Source of the DNA: Actinophytocola oryzae
GTDB lineage: Bacteria > Actinomycetota > Actinomycetes > Mycobacteriales > Pseudonocardiaceae
Direction of reading: 5' to 3'
DNA: 64,000 bases
Assembly (NCBI RefSeq): GCF_004364325.1
Contig: NZ_SOCP01000022.1
Coordinates: 1-64,000, forward strand
A program made the position numbers and the translations under genes. Each line of letters starts with the position of its first letter. Within the stretch, counting starts at the first letter, position 1. The notes below the pieces were generated by a model, which saw only the letters and a program-made list of their open reading frames with translations, did not search any database and was not told the DNA's origin. Positions 61,764 through 64,000 of this stretch are shown here, one piece after another.

Positions 61764-64000
61764 ATGTCCTGGCAGTTACTAGCGGCGGAAGGCGGTCCAA
61801 CGCTGACCGGCGGGGATCGCGGCATCGTCGTCGTGGTCGCCGTGATCGCTCTCGCCGCCCTAGCCGTTGGTTACGTGCTGCTCAAGGAGGTACTGGCCGC
61901 AGGCCAGGGCACCGACAAGATGCAGGACATCGCCAAGGCGGTGCAGGAGGGCGCCGGCGCGTACCTGAAGCGGCAGCGGAACACGCTGGCGATCTTCGGG
62001 ATCATCGTGTTCATCGTGCTCTTCTTCCTGCCGGCGGACGGCGTGGGCGAACGCATCGGCCGCTCGCTGTTCTTCGTCGTAGGCGCGGTGTTCTCGTTCG
62101 GCATCGGCTACCTCGGCATGTGGCTGGCCACGCAGGCCAACCTGCGTGTCGCCGCGGCGGCGCGTGAGGAGGGCGGTCGCGAGACCGCCATGCGGGTCGC
62201 GTTCCGCACCGGCGGTGTCGTCGGCATGTCGACCGTGGGCCTCGGCCTGTTCGGTGCCGCGATCGTGGTGCTGGTCTACGCGGGTGACGCACCGAAGGTG
62301 CTCGAGGGCTTCGGCTTCGGCGCCGCGCTGATCGCGATGTTCATGCGTGTCGGTGGCGGCATCTTCACCAAGGCCGCCGACGTGGGCGCCGACCTGGTCG
62401 GCAAGGTCGAGCAGGGCATCCCGGAGGACGACCCGCGCAACGCCGCCACGATCGCCGACAACGTCGGCGACAACGTGGGTGACTGCGCGGGCATGGCCGC
62501 GGACCTGTTCGAGTCCTACGCCGTGACCCTGGTCGCCGCGCTGATCCTCGGTTCGACCGCGTTCGGCGCGCAGGGCCTGCTCTTCCCGCTGATCGTGCCG
62601 GCGCTCGGCGCCATCACGGCCGTGGCAGGCGTCTACCTGACCCGCGCCAAGGTCGGCGAGAGTGGCCTGACCTCGATCAACAAGGCGTTCTACGCGTCGG
62701 CGCTGCTGTCCGCGGTCCTGTGCACGGCCGCGGCGTTCATCTTCCTGCCGAGCTCGTTCGCCGAGCTGGACGGCCCAGCGCAGAGTGACATCGGCGGCAA
62801 CCCGGCGGTCATCGCCACCATCGCGGTGATCATCGGCATCGTGCTGGCGGGCGTCATCCTGTGGCTGACCGGCTACTTCACCGGCACCGAGTACAAGCCG
62901 GTCAAGGACGTCGGCAGCAGCTCGCTGACCGGCGCGGCGACCGTGATCCTCTCGGGCATCTCGGTCGGCTTCGAGTCGGCGGTCTACACGGCGGTCGTCA
63001 TCGGCGCGGCCGTGTACGGCGCGTTCCTGCTGTCGGGCACGTTGTTCGTGGCGTTGTTCGCGGTCGCGCTGGCAGGCACCGGTCTGCTGACCACCGTCGG
63101 CGTCATCGTCGCGATGGACACCTTCGGTCCGGTCTCCGACAACGCGCAGGGCATCGCCGAGATGTCGGGCGACGTCGAGGGCGAGGGCGCGGCGATCCTG
63201 ACCGAGCTCGACGCGGTGGGCAACACCACCAAGGCGATCACCAAGGGCATCGCGATCGCGACGGCGGTGCTCGCGGCGACGGCGTTGTTCGGGTCGTACA
63301 TCAGCGCCATCCGCGACGCGTTCGCCGACGCGGCCAACGCGAGTGCCGACCAGCTCTCGCAGCTGACGAACGCGATCCTGTTCGCCAACGACGACCCGGA
63401 CGCGCAGGGCTTCATCGCGCTGGTGTTCAGCCCGAACGTGCTGGTCGGTATCGGCCTCGGCGCGGCGGTCGTGTTCATGTTCTCCGGCCTCGCGGTCAAC
63501 GCCGTGTCCCGTGCCGCGGGCGCGGTCGTCTACGAGGTCCGCCGCCAGTTCCACGACAACCCCGGCATCATGGAGGGCACCGTCCGGCCGGAGTACGGCC
63601 GCGTGGTGGACATGGTCACCCGTGACTCGCTGCGTGAGCTGATCACCCCCGGTCTGCTCGCGGTGCTCGCGCCGATCGCGGTCGGCTTCGGTCTCGGTAC
63701 GGGCCCGCTGGCCGGCTACCTGGCCGGCGCGATCGCCTGCGGCACGCTCATGGCGGTCTTCCTGGCCAACTCCGGTGGGGCATGGGACAACGCGAAGAAG
63801 CTGGTCGAGGACGGCAACCACGGTGGCAAGGGCTCCGACGCCCACGCGGCCACCGTCATCGGCGACACCGTGGGTGACCCGTTCAAGGACACCGCGGGCC
63901 CGGCGATCAACCCGCTGATCAAGGTGATGAACCTGGTCTCGCTGCTGATCGCGCCGGCCATCGTGACGCTCTCGATCGGCGAGAACGAGAACGACGCGGT
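61764..64000 (+). CDS. hppA: K+-independent proton-translocating pyrophosphatase (partial, right edge)
   Basis: 745 residues are present before the window ends. Membrane pump using PPi hydrolysis to move protons, with about 16 helices. Signature loops: DVGADLVGKVEQGIPEDDPR and IADNVGDNVGDCAGMAADLF (Mg-PPi site), DNAQGIAEMSG, and VGDTVGDPFKDTAGPAINPL near the C-terminus. The diagnostic segment VGNTTKAITKG has Lys (not Ala) after GNTT, marking the K+-independent class. AGGAGG lies 5 bases before the ATG. Only the last few residues are missing. Confidence 0.96.
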   Translation, partial: MSWQLLAAEGGPTLTGGDRGIVVVVAVIALAALAVGYVLLKEVLAAGQGTDKMQDIAKAVQEGAGAYLKRQRNTLAIFGIIVFIVLFFLPADGVGERIGRSLFFVVGAVFSFGIGYLGMWLATQANLRVAAAAREEGGRETAMRVAFRTGGVVGMSTVGLGLFGAAIVVLVYAGDAPKVLEGFGFGAALIAMFMRVGGGIFTKAADVGADLVGKVEQGIPEDDPRNAATIADNVGDNVGDCAGMAADLFESYAVTLVAALILGSTAFGAQGLLFPLIVPALGAITAVAGVYLTRAKVGESGLTSINKAFYASALLSAVLCTAAAFIFLPSSFAELDGPAQSDIGGNPAVIATIAVIIGIVLAGVILWLTGYFTGTEYKPVKDVGSSSLTGAATVILSGISVGFESAVYTAVVIGAAVYGAFLLSGTLFVALFAVALAGTGLLTTVGVIVAMDTFGPVSDNAQGIAEMSGDVEGEGAAILTELDAVGNTTKAITKGIAIATAVLAATALFGSYISAIRDAFADAANASADQLSQLTNAILFANDDPDAQGFIALVFSPNVLVGIGLGAAVVFMFSGLAVNAVSRAAGAVVYEVRRQFHDNPGIMEGTVRPEYGRVVDMVTRDSLRELITPGLLAVLAPIAVGFGLGTGPLAGYLAGAIACGTLMAVFLANSGGAWDNAKKLVEDGNHGGKGSDAHAATVIGDTVGDPFKDTAGPAINPLIKVMNLVSLLIAPAIVTLSIGENENDA

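Noticed and set aside
61860..63845. 661-codon minus-strand open frame opposite hppA
   Set aside because: Antisense shadow of the pyrophosphatase; composition is D/R/E/H-rich with no recognisable domain.

Overview
The window is high-GC actinobacterial chromosome, most likely from a filamentous Pseudonocardiaceae-type organism. The evidence is codon and GC bias, a WhiB regulator, GlxR/CRP, a MarP-type protease, a Tad/Flp pilus locus, 6C RNA and several probable leaderless starts. From about 13.8 kb onward the gene order follows the Mycobacterium tuberculosis Rv3649-Rv3683 neighbourhood: metallophosphoesterase, ponA2, whiB4, two GET3/ArsA-like ATPases, RidA, metallo-beta-lactamase-fold hydrolase, crp, nth, TlpA-like thioredoxin, CoA-type Nudix, marP, ephE-like hydrolase, acs, a HAD phosphatase flanked by two small RNAs, ssd-tadABC-flp and a MrfA-like helicase. 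This comparison is from memory of the gene order, not from a search.

Layout: 0.1-9.2 kb holds general accessory genes (two MFS exporters, Fur, TetR with a candidate operator, FMN reductase, Dps, a secreted DUF11-like protein, an S9 peptidase). 9.2-13.7 kb is an accessory scar of lower GC. It contains a multiply frameshifted lysozyme/transglycosylase-like pseudogene, two small membrane proteins, and a 1.8-kb segment bounded by a perfect 43-bp repeat of the 3' part of tRNA-Pro(CGG) that carries a HigB/HigA-type toxin-antitoxin pair. 13.8-39.7 kb is the conserved core. It is interrupted by a tandem pair of paralogous unknown proteins, a second DnaN-like sliding clamp with an MFS gene, and a possible structured RNA next to crp.

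39.9-41.6 kb encodes a compact two-gene module: an EACC1-type small protein overlapping a membrane-anchored caspase-like (C14) protease, which looks like a self-contained conflict or programmed-death system. 42.4-49.3 kb is a peptidoglycan-recycling cluster (nagZ-namZ-amiE-like, then murR-murQ). Together these would release MurNAc and GlcNAc from wall fragments and convert MurNAc-6-phosphate to GlcNAc-6-phosphate; no MurP-type transporter is present.

49.6-51.1 kb holds a candidate Ms1/MTS2823-like RNA and a clear 6C RNA on either side of the HAD phosphatase. 51.3-57.8 kb is the Tad pilus operon (ssd, tadA, tadB, tadC, Flp-like prepilin, TadE-like, Rv3654c-like), interrupted by 1.5 kb of degenerate 51-bp-period repeats with no credible gene. 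The window closes with a primase/polymerase-like protein, a DEAD/DEAH repair helicase and a K+-independent proton-pumping pyrophosphatase that runs off the right edge.
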